From Bacteroidaceae bacterium (GTDB lineage Bacteria; Bacteroidota; Bacteroidia; Bacteroidales; Bacteroidaceae): a stretch of 64,000 nt of DNA. Every line of letters begins with the position of its first letter. Within the stretch, counting starts at the first letter, position 1. The position numbers and the translations under genes were made by a program. The stretch lies in NCBI GenBank assembly GCA_017651315.1, contig JAGCDE010000045.1, positions 62,001-126,000 on the forward strand, given 5' to 3'. The notes beneath the pieces are model-generated. The model did not search any database, was not told where the DNA came from, and saw only the letters and a program-made list of their open reading frames with translations. Of this stretch, positions 32,044 to 40,195 are shown piece after piece.

Positions 32044-33933
32044 GTGGACAGAAGAAATTATTTCGGCCTTTTGGCAATATGCCTGGCAATGGCTGCAATC
32101 ATATTGTGGACCAACCGCTCAACAAAGAAATCCGGCGCGGACATGAGTGCCTCAAGACAGCAGACTGCCATCACCGAGACCGTACAGGAACAGAATCAGG
32201 AACAGGAGATGCCATCATTTACAACCGAGAACACCGCGACAGCCGAGCCTGCCGATTCCGCAGCACCTCTGTTCTACGCCATGAACGGCAATGCCCGCAC
32301 AGTCACCCTGAAGAACGGGAAGGTCAGCATAGACATCTCCACCAAGGGTGCAATTCCCGTATCGGCAGTCCTCTACGGATACAAGGAGCAGGACGGGACC
32401 GATGTGACACTTTTCAAGCAGGATGAGATAAGCCTCAATTTCATGATTGACGGCAAGAACGAGAATATCAGGACAAGGGACCTCTATTTCGAACCCGTCA
32501 CTCAGACAGACCGCTCGGTGGTGATGCGCCTTGCAGTCCAGGGCCACGGTTACATAGACTTCAGCTATGAGCTTAAGCCCGACAGCTATCTTCTCGACTT
32601 CAGCATGCAGGCACATGGAATGGACAATTTCTTCAGCACCGACCTAAGCAGCATCTCCATGGACTGGATCCAGAACCTGCGTCAGCATGAGAAAGGTTTC
32701 GAGTTCGAACAGAGATACACCACCCTCACCTACAAGCTTACAGATAAGGTAAGGTCCAAGATCTTCGGCATGAGGAAGACCTCCTCCAAGACCGGAGTGG
32801 AGGAGCCGGTTGACTGGATAGCATACAAGAACCAGTTCTTCTCATGCATCCTCGCCTCTGACCAGACCTTCACCGGAACAAGCCTGTCCGGCCTGACATA
32901 CCAGAAGGGTAAAGGCTACATGAAGAAATTCCAGACCAAGGCCTACACCTCCTTTGACCCCACAGGCGGCGTACCCACCACCATGCACTTCTACTTCGGG
33001 CCCAATGACTACGCCCTCCTCAAGGCCGAGAGCAAGCTGATATCCTCCGCCGACAGGAAATTCCGTCTCAACAGGGTGATAGACCTGGGCTGGCCGGTTG
33101 TGCGCGAGATGAACCGTTTCCTCATCATGCCGCTCTTCAACCTGCTCTCCAAGTGGAACCTCAACATGGGTATAGTGATACTGCTCATGACACTCATAGT
33201 CAAGGCACTGGTATTCCCCGCACAGTTCAAGTCCTTCATGTCATCGGCCAAGATGCGTGCCCTCAAGCCTTACGTGGACGAGATAAGCGCCAAATACCCC
33301 AAGCCCGAGGATGCCATGCAGAAACAGCAGGAGACCATGGCCCTGTATAACAAATACGGTGTGGGACTTATGGGAGGCTGCCTGCCTTCACTGGTGCAGA
33401 TGCCCGTATGGATGGCTTTCTTCTTCTTTGTCCCCAACGCCATAGAGCTGCGTCAGGAGAGTTTCCTCTGGGCTACCGACCTTACCGGATTTGACGACAT
33501 CATCAGCTGGGGCAAGGCCATTCCTCTCATAGGCACGCATCTGAGCATCTTCTGCGTACTGTTCTGCGTAACCAACATCATCAATACTGTTATCTCCATG
33601 AGGCAGCAGCAACAGGCTCCTGGACAGGAGGAGCAGATGAAGATGATGAAATGGATGATGTACCTCATGCCGGTAATCTTCTTCTTCTCGTTCAACAACT
33701 ACTCCTCCGGACTCTGCTACTACTACTTCATTTCAGGTCTGGTGAGCATCCTCACCATGATCTGGCTGCGCCGCTCAACCGATGAGAAGGAGATTCTCGC
33801 CAAGCTCGAGGCCAACTACCAGGCTTCGCGCAACGATCCTCAGAAACAGAAGAAGGCGAGCAGCATGATGGCCCGCCTTGAAGCTATGCAGAAGGAGCAG
33901 CAGCGCCTTCAGGAACAGCAGAAACGCAGATAA
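32044..33933 (+). CDS. yidC: Membrane protein insertase YidC
   Basis: Inner-membrane insertase of 629 residues. A first helix (YFGLLAICLAMAAIILW) leads to the large periplasmic domain of Bacteroidota YidC, about residues 60-350, then the 60KD_IMP core with IMPLFNLLSKWNLNMGIVIL, LMGGCLPSLVQMPVWMAFFF and FSSGL-like YYSSGLCYYYFISG. A Gln/Lys-rich basic tail probably binds ribosomes. The GTG start matches the family N-terminus and lies downstream of the promoter box. Its stop is four bases from that of the convergent S9 gene. Confidence 0.95.
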   Translation: MDRRNYFGLLAICLAMAAIILWTNRSTKKSGADMSASRQQTAITETVQEQNQEQEMPSFTTENTATAEPADSAAPLFYAMNGNARTVTLKNGKVSIDISTKGAIPVSAVLYGYKEQDGTDVTLFKQDEISLNFMIDGKNENIRTRDLYFEPVTQTDRSVVMRLAVQGHGYIDFSYELKPDSYLLDFSMQAHGMDNFFSTDLSSISMDWIQNLRQHEKGFEFEQRYTTLTYKLTDKVRSKIFGMRKTSSKTGVEEPVDWIAYKNQFFSCILASDQTFTGTSLSGLTYQKGKGYMKKFQTKAYTSFDPTGGVPTTMHFYFGPNDYALLKAESKLISSADRKFRLNRVIDLGWPVVREMNRFLIMPLFNLLSKWNLNMGIVILLMTLIVKALVFPAQFKSFMSSAKMRALKPYVDEISAKYPKPEDAMQKQQETMALYNKYGVGLMGGCLPSLVQMPVWMAFFFFVPNAIELRQESFLWATDLTGFDDIISWGKAIPLIGTHLSIFCVLFCVTNIINTVISMRQQQQAPGQEEQMKMMKWMMYLMPVIFFFSFNNYSSGLCYYYFISGLVSILTMIWLRRSTDEKEILAKLEANYQASRNDPQKQKKASSMMARLEAMQKEQQRLQEQQKRR

Positions 33934-33937
33934 CCGG

Positions 33938-36061
33938 CTACTTCAACCATCTGTCCAGCCAGCCGAAGAAGGTTCTCTGCCACAGGACTCCGTTCTGCGG
34001 TTTGAGCACCCAGTGGTTCTCGTCAGGGAACAGCAGCAGTTCCGCCGGAACGCCTCTCAGTCGGGCAGCCTGGAAGGCCGCTACAGCCTGCGAATAGAGT
34101 ATCCTGTAATCCTTCTCTCCGTGGATGCAGAGTATGGGTGTATCCCATTTATCTACAAACAGGTGCGGCGATGAAGCGTAGGTACGCTGAGCCGTGCTGT
34201 TGTCCCTCTCCCAGTACGGCCCCCCCAGATCCCACTCGGGGAACCACATCTCCTCAGTCTCCACATACTGCTGCTCGCAGTTGAAGATACCGTCATGGGC
34301 GATGAAAGCCTTGAACCGCCCCTCATGGTTGCCGGCAAGCCAATATACGGAATAGCCTCCGAAACTTGCCCCCACGCACCCGAGACGCTCCCTGTCAACG
34401 TACGGTTCGCGGCATACATCATCGATTGCCGACAGCAGGTCCTTCATGCACTGCCCGCCGTAGTCCCCGCTTATCTGCTCGTTCCACTCGTGTCCGAAAC
34501 CAGGCAGTCCCCTGCGGTTGGGAGCCACCACTATATAACCCTGGGCTGCCATGATGCGGAAGTTCCAGCGGTAGCTCCAGAACTGCGAGACCATACTCTG
34601 CGGACCGCCCTCGCAGAACAGCAGCGTGGGATACTTCTTAGAGGGGTCGAACTTGGGAGGATAGACCACCCAGGTGAGCATATCCTTGCCGTCCGTGGTT
34701 GTGACATGCCTCTCCTCCACCCTGATGTTGTCAAGCTGGCTGAAGATATGGTCATTCTCATGGGAGAGCTTCTGGGCCAGGCCTTTCTTCACATCGAACG
34801 AATAGATTTCGGTGGCATACTGCATGGACTGCCTGGTCACGACGAGGCGGAAATCATTGCCCATGGCGAGCGAGTTGTAATCGGCCTCGTCGTCGCTGAG
34901 CGCATTCACCCGGCCTGTAAGGTCCGTGCTGAACAGAGCCATCCTGCCGTTCCAGGAGCCTATGAAATAGAGGTCATAGCCGTCCTTGTCCCAGATGAAG
35001 GCATCCACGTTGCTATCAAACCTCTCGGATACCGACCACTTGCGCTTAGATTCCAGATCCATGACATAGAGCCTGTTCCTGTCACTCTCGTAACCGTCAT
35101 GTTCCATGCTCTGCCACGCTATCAGCTTGCCGTCGGCACTGAACTGCGGATTGGTGTCATACCCCATGTTCATGTCCTCCGTCCCGGAGAGCTTGCACAG
35201 GTTGACAGTCTCACCGCTCTGTATCCTATATAGGTATATATCCGAATCGGTACTCTTAGAATACTCCTGACCGGACTTCTTCCGGCAGGTATAGGCCACA
35301 CCAGTGCCGTCGGGAGTCCAGGCGAACTGTTCGATTCCTCCGAACGGCAGCATGGGGCTTTCGTACGGCTCACCTTCCAGCAGGTCGATAGCATTCTCAG
35401 AGACCTTCTTTCCGTCGAATGCAGCCACATAAGGATGCGGCAGGGCTGTCACCCAACTGTCCCAGTGCCGGAACATCAGGTCATCGGCCACCATGCCGGA
35501 CGCCTTGGGCAGGTCCTCATACTGTTTCTCCCTGACGAGCGGGTTGGGCACGCTCATGACCATGAGCACATTGGCCATGTCGGGTGCGAAGAGGAACCCC
35601 TCCACATCCCGGTCCGTGTCCGATAACCTCGAGCGGTGTCCGCCATCCTTGTCCATGACCCATATCTGCTGGCTGCCGGACTCACCCGACAGGAAAGCTA
35701 TCCTGTCATTGCCAATCCATGCAGGACTGTGTTCGGACCAGTGTTCCTTAGTAAGCAGTCTGACATCCTTGCCATCGGAGGACATCACGTAGATAACAGT
35801 ATGGGACGCGTTCTCACTCACGCTGTAGTACGACACCTGATATGCCACCCTGGAACCGTCGGGCGATACTGACACGCCTCCTATACGCCCCATCGCCCAG
35901 AGCACCTCCGGGGTAAGACGCCCGTCACTGATGGTGATTTCACTCCTTCCGATGTTTACGGAACTTTCATTTTTCTCCTTCATGCCGAAAATGCTGATAC
36001 ATGCGGCTACAACAAGTGCCACAATGATGAGAGTTGATAAGAATAAGTTTCTTTTGTTCAT
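33938..36061 (-). CDS. S9 family prolyl oligopeptidase-like peptidase
   Basis: Exported serine peptidase of 707 residues. A single N-terminal hydrophobic helix (FLSTLIIVALVVAACISIF) either anchors it or, through VVAAC, makes it a lipoprotein. A WD40/propeller domain (VSVSPDGSRVAYQ, AWTPDGTGVAY, PQFSADGKLIAWQ) precedes the alpha/beta hydrolase with nucleophile Ser in GASFGGYS, Asp in GEKDYRI and His in DENHW. It resembles dipeptidyl-peptidase 5-like enzymes that take dipeptides from oligopeptides in the periplasm. ATG 36061 opens the signal segment. Confidence 0.92.
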   Translation of the reverse strand: MNKRNLFLSTLIIVALVVAACISIFGMKEKNESSVNIGRSEITISDGRLTPEVLWAMGRIGGVSVSPDGSRVAYQVSYYSVSENASHTVIYVMSSDGKDVRLLTKEHWSEHSPAWIGNDRIAFLSGESGSQQIWVMDKDGGHRSRLSDTDRDVEGFLFAPDMANVLMVMSVPNPLVREKQYEDLPKASGMVADDLMFRHWDSWVTALPHPYVAAFDGKKVSENAIDLLEGEPYESPMLPFGGIEQFAWTPDGTGVAYTCRKKSGQEYSKSTDSDIYLYRIQSGETVNLCKLSGTEDMNMGYDTNPQFSADGKLIAWQSMEHDGYESDRNRLYVMDLESKRKWSVSERFDSNVDAFIWDKDGYDLYFIGSWNGRMALFSTDLTGRVNALSDDEADYNSLAMGNDFRLVVTRQSMQYATEIYSFDVKKGLAQKLSHENDHIFSQLDNIRVEERHVTTTDGKDMLTWVVYPPKFDPSKKYPTLLFCEGGPQSMVSQFWSYRWNFRIMAAQGYIVVAPNRRGLPGFGHEWNEQISGDYGGQCMKDLLSAIDDVCREPYVDRERLGCVGASFGGYSVYWLAGNHEGRFKAFIAHDGIFNCEQQYVETEEMWFPEWDLGGPYWERDNSTAQRTYASSPHLFVDKWDTPILCIHGEKDYRILYSQAVAAFQAARLRGVPAELLLFPDENHWVLKPQNGVLWQRTFFGWLDRWLK

Positions 36062-36148
36062 AAGAACCGTATTAATCACGCGAAGATATAAAAATTCTGC
36101 ATTCTCACCGTTTTTTTTTAATTTCGCCGCCATAACAATTCCTCTATC

Positions 36149-38059
36149 ATGATACTGTCAACCATACTGTCAGCATTAACGGGCATGCTCCTCTCAGCTC
36201 CCCAGCTGATGAACACTTCAGCACCCGTAAAGGCCAAAGAGTCCTTGACCCGGGTTTCGACCGATACCGTAAGCATCCGTTTCACCATCGACATAACCAA
36301 GGGATGGCACGTCTATTCCACCTCGCTGCCCGACGGAGGGCCCATCTCGGCCGAAATGAGATATGACTCCGTTTCCGGAGCCGTACCGGTTCCTGAACTA
36401 CGTTTCAACGGGAACGAGAAGGAGGAGTACGATGCGGTGTTCGACATGAAACTCCGCTATTTCGAGAACAAGGTCACGTTCATCCAGGATTTCGTGCTGA
36501 CGGCTCCGGAATGGCATATCGAAGGGGCCCTCAGATACGGGGCGTGCAACGATGAGAGCTGCCTCCCGCCCCAGTATTCCGAATTCAGCCATTCGTCCGG
36601 GCAGTCACAGGCCGCGCCACCGGCAGGCTCCGCCTCCGGAATGTCGATGATTGAAGGCTATGACCCTGTGCTCTGGGAACCCGTCTCCTACAGCAATGAC
36701 ATTCTCACCAAAGGAAGGAACGGTCTGTTAGGGCTGTTTCTCACCAGCTTCCTCGGCGGGCTTATAGCATTGCTCACCCCTTGCGTCTGGCCTGTCATCC
36801 CCATGACAGTCAGTTTCTTCCTGAAGAGGTCGCAGGACAGGCGAAGAGGAATCAGGGACGCTATCCTGTACGGTCTCTTCATCATTGCCGTCTATGTGGC
36901 ATTAGGACTCGCCATAACCGTGATTTTCGGTGCCAACGCCCTCAACTCACTGGCCACCAATGCCGTGGTTAATATCATCTTCTTCCTGATACTGGTCGTG
37001 TTCGCACTCTCTTTCTTCGGAGTGTTTGAGATCACCCTACCATCGGGATGGAGCACCGGAACCGACCGTCGTTCTGCCTCCGGAGGCATCGGCGGCATAT
37101 TCTTCATGGCCCTCACTCTCACCATAGTGTCATTCTCCTGCACCGGTCCCATCATAGGTTTCCTTCTCGTCGATGCCGCATCAACCGGAAGCATACTTGC
37201 CCCTACCGTCGGAATGCTGGGTTTCTCGGTTGCACTGGCCATCCCGTTCGCGCTTTTCGCCATGTTCCCCGGCTGGCTCAAGTCCCTGCCCAAATCCGGA
37301 GGCTGGATGGACAAGGTCAAGGTCATACTCGGATTCATTGAACTGGCTTTCGCACTCAAGTTTCTCTCCGTGGCCGATATGGCATACGGTTGGGGCATAC
37401 TGCCGCGCGACCTCTTCATACTGCTCTGGATAATCATGGCGCTCCTGCTGGGACTCTATCTCCTGGGATTATTCAGTTTCAGGCATGGAGCGAAACGCAC
37501 CCGTCCGGGGATAATCTCCATAGTACTGGCTGCCGTATCATTCATATTCGCAGCTATGCTTGTTCCAGGCCTGTGGGGAGCCCCGCTAAAGGGGATAAGC
37601 GCCTTCACCCCACCCATGAACACACAACTGTTCGGCAGGAACAGCGGGACCGTAGAGCCGCAGTTCACCGATTACGGCGAAGCTCTCCGTGCCGCAGACT
37701 CTAACGGGAAACCCGTGTTGATAGATTTCACCGGATACGGTTGCGTCAACTGCAGGAAGATGGAAGCCGCCGTATGGACCGACCCGCAGGTGGCCAGTCT
37801 GATACGCAGCCGTTTCATACTCGTCTCACTTTATGTCGATGACAAGACACCCCTCCCCAAACCGGTCACAATAGAGGAAAACGGCACCAACGTCAAGATA
37901 CGTACCGTCGGTGACAAATGGAGCCTGCTCCAGCGTCACAAGTTCGGCGCCAACGCCCAGCCCTTCTATGTCATCGTCGATTCCAAGGGCAGGCTGACAG
38001 CGGGCCCCTATACATTCGACCCCGACCCGGACAGATTCTCAAGGTTCCTGAATCAATAA
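36149..38059 (+). CDS. DsbD-like thiol:disulfide interchange protein
   Basis: Moves reducing power across the inner membrane to periplasmic thioredoxin-like partners. 636 residues: signal peptide, an N-terminal DsbD-alpha-like domain (ITKGWHVYSTS, GACNDESCLPP), eight or so helices of the cytochrome-c-biogenesis transmembrane domain (about 190-480, with LTPCVWPVIPMTVSFF and FSCTGPIIG supplying its two cysteines), and a C-terminal thioredoxin domain with C532-V-N-C535. The domain order is complete. The gene is divergent from the S9 peptidase gene. Confidence 0.93.
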   Translation: MILSTILSALTGMLLSAPQLMNTSAPVKAKESLTRVSTDTVSIRFTIDITKGWHVYSTSLPDGGPISAEMRYDSVSGAVPVPELRFNGNEKEEYDAVFDMKLRYFENKVTFIQDFVLTAPEWHIEGALRYGACNDESCLPPQYSEFSHSSGQSQAAPPAGSASGMSMIEGYDPVLWEPVSYSNDILTKGRNGLLGLFLTSFLGGLIALLTPCVWPVIPMTVSFFLKRSQDRRRGIRDAILYGLFIIAVYVALGLAITVIFGANALNSLATNAVVNIIFFLILVVFALSFFGVFEITLPSGWSTGTDRRSASGGIGGIFFMALTLTIVSFSCTGPIIGFLLVDAASTGSILAPTVGMLGFSVALAIPFALFAMFPGWLKSLPKSGGWMDKVKVILGFIELAFALKFLSVADMAYGWGILPRDLFILLWIIMALLLGLYLLGLFSFRHGAKRTRPGIISIVLAAVSFIFAAMLVPGLWGAPLKGISAFTPPMNTQLFGRNSGTVEPQFTDYGEALRAADSNGKPVLIDFTGYGCVNCRKMEAAVWTDPQVASLIRSRFILVSLYVDDKTPLPKPVTIEENGTNVKIRTVGDKWSLLQRHKFGANAQPFYVIVDSKGRLTAGPYTFDPDPDRFSRFLNQ

Positions 38060-38060
38060 G

Positions 38061-38078
38061 GATCTGTTTTGATTTGTT
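38061..38078. repeat. Interspersed repeat AGAATCTGTTTTGATTTGTT, copy a
   Basis: GATCTGTTTTGATTTGTT just after the DsbD-like gene stop. Member of a family of 18-20 base repeats in the right half of the window. Confidence 0.6.
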
Positions 38079-38098
38079 TACACGGTTTTCTTACAGCC

Positions 38099-38695
38099 TC
38101 ACTTCCCGGGTTTCCTCTCCCGCCTGATGACCTTTTTCCGCCGGACAGACCATCCGAAGAATCCCGCCGGGTTGGTGACGTCGAAGTATTCGCCGTGAGC
38201 GTACGCGATAAGCTGCATCGCAGCCATGTCAATCCTGCCGTCCCCGTCAATATACCTTTCATCGACCAGTACGTTCACGACCTCAGCGAGGAACATGTCA
38301 TGGGAGCCGAGCGGCTTAACATCCACCACCCTGCACTCGATCGAGACAGGAGACTCCTCAATGGTCGGGGCATTCACCACCTCAGCCTTGCCGGGAGTGA
38401 TACCCGCCAGGCTGAACTTGTCGCAGTCACGGCCTGAACGGACCCCGCACAGGTCAGTGGCCCGTGCCAGAGCCTTGTTGGTCAGGTTTATCACGAAACA
38501 GCCGCTCTTTCTTATGATATCGTACGAATATCTTTCAGGGCGTACTGAGATATAGCACATGGGAGGATTGCTGCATACAGTCCCGGTCCATGCCACCGTT
38601 AACACGTTATACTCCCCGGGGGATGCGCCGCAGCTTACCAGAACCGCCGGAAGCGGATAAATCATGGTACCCGGCTTGAAACTTCTCTTTTTCAT
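38099..38695 (-). CDS. Flavin reductase family protein (FMN-binding split barrel)
   Basis: Flavoprotein of 198 residues, probably cytoplasmic. The split-barrel FMN-binding fold shows in VLTVAWTGTVCSNPPMCYIS, VRPERYSYDIIRKSGCFVIN, and DMFLAEVVNVLVDERYID. Such proteins reduce flavin with NAD(P)H or act as oxidoreductases of unknown substrate. The ATG overlaps the stop of the pseudouridine synthase gene as ATGA, so they are coupled. Confidence 0.88.
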   Translation of the reverse strand: MKKRSFKPGTMIYPLPAVLVSCGASPGEYNVLTVAWTGTVCSNPPMCYISVRPERYSYDIIRKSGCFVINLTNKALARATDLCGVRSGRDCDKFSLAGITPGKAEVVNAPTIEESPVSIECRVVDVKPLGSHDMFLAEVVNVLVDERYIDGDGRIDMAAMQLIAYAHGEYFDVTNPAGFFGWSVRRKKVIRRERKPGK

Positions 38696-39600
38696 TTGTC
38701 TGAGGTCAGTTTTCTGAACATGGAAGGGGTGGAAAGCGAGAAGCGCATCATTTCACCTGTCACAGGATGAATGAACGCCAGCCTGTAGTTGTGGAGCATC
38801 AGCCTTCTCCCGGGGTTTGTCTCTGCCCCGTATTTCATGTCTCCGGCTATGGGACAGCCTATTTCGGACATGTGAACCCTTATCTGGTTCTTCTTGCCGG
38901 TGAAAATCTCCACATCCACAAGAGCATATCTTCCGCGGGACTGTATCACACGGTAATGTGTCACCGCCCTGCTGCCCTCCTCATCGTTATCGGTCGAGAA
39001 CATCTGCATACGGGAGTTCTGCACGAGGAAACTCTCTATGGTGTCCTCCTTCACCGAAGGAATGTTTTCTGTCACGCACATATACCTGCGCTCCTTCACG
39101 TAGAAATCCCAGTTGGAACGCATCTCCCTTGTCAGCTCCTCGTCCTTGGAGAATATGAGTATTCCGGATGTGAACTGGTCAAGCCTGTGACATACGTAAA
39201 GCCGGGCTTCGGGATTGCAGTGCCGTACATAGTCGCCGACAATCCGGAATGCGTTCCTGTCCTTAGAGGTGTCATTAGCCACAGAGAGGAGACCGGAAGC
39301 CTTCTCTATGACGATTATCCAGTCATCCTCATACATGATCCTCACCTGCGGATTGCTGAACTTGTAAAATGAACGCCCGAAATTGACCTGGACTGTGTCA
39401 CCGGGTTCAAGCGGGGTGTCAAACTGAGTGACAGCCTTGCCTTGTATGGCCACATGCCTGTATTTGAGCATCGATTTCACCTCAGTCCTGCTCAGGTTGC
39501 CCAATACGGAAAAGAGGAAGGGGAGCAGGGTTGTCTCCTCCTCAACTCTGTAACTTCTTATATTATCAGGTGTCCGATGACCTGTATTGGCTCCTTTCAT
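38692..39600 (-). CDS. RluA family pseudouridine synthase
   Basis: RNA-modifying enzyme of 302 residues that isomerises uridine in rRNA or tRNA. An N-terminal S4-like domain (LSRTEVKSMLKYRHVAIQG) precedes the catalytic domain with the family motif HRLDQFTSGIL, whose Asp is catalytic, and the KKNQIRVHMSEIGCPIAGD block. Exact target site is not predictable; RluA, RluC and RluD types share this layout. A TAATTTTG box lies 35 bases upstream (39642-39635, minus). Confidence 0.92.
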   Translation of the reverse strand: MKGANTGHRTPDNIRSYRVEEETTLLPFLFSVLGNLSRTEVKSMLKYRHVAIQGKAVTQFDTPLEPGDTVQVNFGRSFYKFSNPQVRIMYEDDWIIVIEKASGLLSVANDTSKDRNAFRIVGDYVRHCNPEARLYVCHRLDQFTSGILIFSKDEELTREMRSNWDFYVKERRYMCVTENIPSVKEDTIESFLVQNSRMQMFSTDNDEEGSRAVTHYRVIQSRGRYALVDVEIFTGKKNQIRVHMSEIGCPIAGDMKYGAETNPGRRLMLHNYRLAFIHPVTGEMMRFSLSTPSMFRKLTSDK

Positions 39601-39634
39601 TATATATCTCTGTCAAAAAAAAATTTTTTCACTG

Positions 39635-39642
39635 CAAAATTA
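39635..39642 (-). promoter_or_regulatory. Bacteroidota -7 box for the RluA-type gene
   Basis: Minus strand TAATTTTG, 35 bases before the ATG at 39600. Confidence 0.5.
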
Positions 39643-39660
39643 AAAAAAACGCATGAACTC

Positions 39661-39691
39661 TTGGAAGGAATAAATAAGTGTATTATATTTG
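39661..39691 (+). promoter_or_regulatory. Promoter of small RNA unit 1
   Basis: TTG (39661-39663), 20 bases, then TATATTTG (39684-39691): both boxes of the Bacteroidota consensus, with no start codon or open frame behind them. Confidence 0.6.
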
Positions 39692-39694
39692 CAT

Positions 39695-39762
39695 CGTGTT
39701 TTTCATGGTATTAGATTTTATTTCAAGGTGAGCGGAACTGTGAAGTCCCGCTCTCTTTTTTA
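39695..39762 (+). ncRNA. Candidate small RNA 1, about 68 nt
   Basis: Begins shortly after a consensus promoter and ends in a hairpin (GAGCGG 39730-39735 with CCGCTC 39748-39753, ACT/AGT inside) followed by a T-run. The 5' part, GTGTTTTTCATGGTATTAG, looks like a recurring Bacteroidales small transcript leader from memory, which I could not check. No coding potential. Could also be the attenuated leader of a lost gene. Confidence 0.55.
39730..39762 (+). terminator. Rho-independent terminator of small RNA 1
   Basis: Stem GAGCGG/CCGCTC with inner ACT/AGT and a GTGA loop, followed by TCTTTTTTAT. Confidence 0.7.
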
Positions 39763-40062
39763 TATATACCGTACATTATCCTCCCTTTGCGCTAACCTTT
39801 AGAACCGGTAGAACCGGCTATTTCATTTGTTTCGTGAAATATTCCATGGCCTGTCGGAATCTGTTCAAACCTGTTTTCGTGTTATTCCTCAGAGGTTTCG
39901 CCGGTTTCAAGCCTGAAAGGATGGCCACAACATGCTATTGGCCCTAAAGTCAGCAATCAGTTTCATAGGTTTTAAGCATGGAAAAAAGGCTGCGGCCTCG
40001 GATTTAACTAAAATTAAGCAATTTTTGATGGCTTTTACAGCACAATTTTAAATAATTGGTTA
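39763..40062. other. Noncoding stretch between the two small RNA units
   Basis: No credible open frame, promoter or hairpin gene. It contains a short direct repeat TAGAACCGG near 39801-39817 and a partial match to the interspersed AATCTGTT repeat near 39865. Otherwise nothing is recognised. Confidence 0.5.
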
Positions 40063-40070
40063 TATCTTTG
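40063..40070 (+). promoter_or_regulatory. -7 box of small RNA unit 2
   Basis: TATCTTTG matches TAnnTTTG; no coding region follows before the terminator at 40146. Confidence 0.55.
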
Positions 40071-40074
40071 CAAT

Positions 40075-40186
40075 GCAAACAAGGAAGAGAAGATTGGTTG
40101 TGAAACCGGTTCATCTATTTCAATTATTGGAAAAGGACTATTGAGAACAGGAAGATCCGCTTTGGTAGCGGGTCTCTTGTTTTTAT
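40075..40186 (+). ncRNA. Candidate small RNA 2, about 110 nt
   Basis: Lies between a -7 box and a strong terminator on the plus strand. No open frame with a convincing start. Layout parallels small RNA 1 some 380 bases away. The 5' end is set by promoter position only. It runs convergent to the RND efflux gene and ends 10 bases before its stop. Confidence 0.5.
40146..40186 (+). terminator. Strong terminator of small RNA 2
   Basis: Left arm 40146-40160 pairs with right arm 40168-40181 (core GATCCGC/GCGGGTC, loop TTTGGTA), followed by a T-run to 40185. It may also terminate the convergent RND gene. Confidence 0.75.
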
Positions 40187-40195
40187 ACCCCCCAT

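Noticed and set aside
34295-35233. Plus-strand frame of 312 codons inside the S9 peptidase gene
   Set aside because: Antisense to a gene with complete family motifs; the translation has no recognisable structure.
39695-40186. 6S RNA or tRNA in the noncoding gap
   Set aside because: No cloverleaf or TPsiC-like box, and neither unit has the length or long open helix of 6S RNA.
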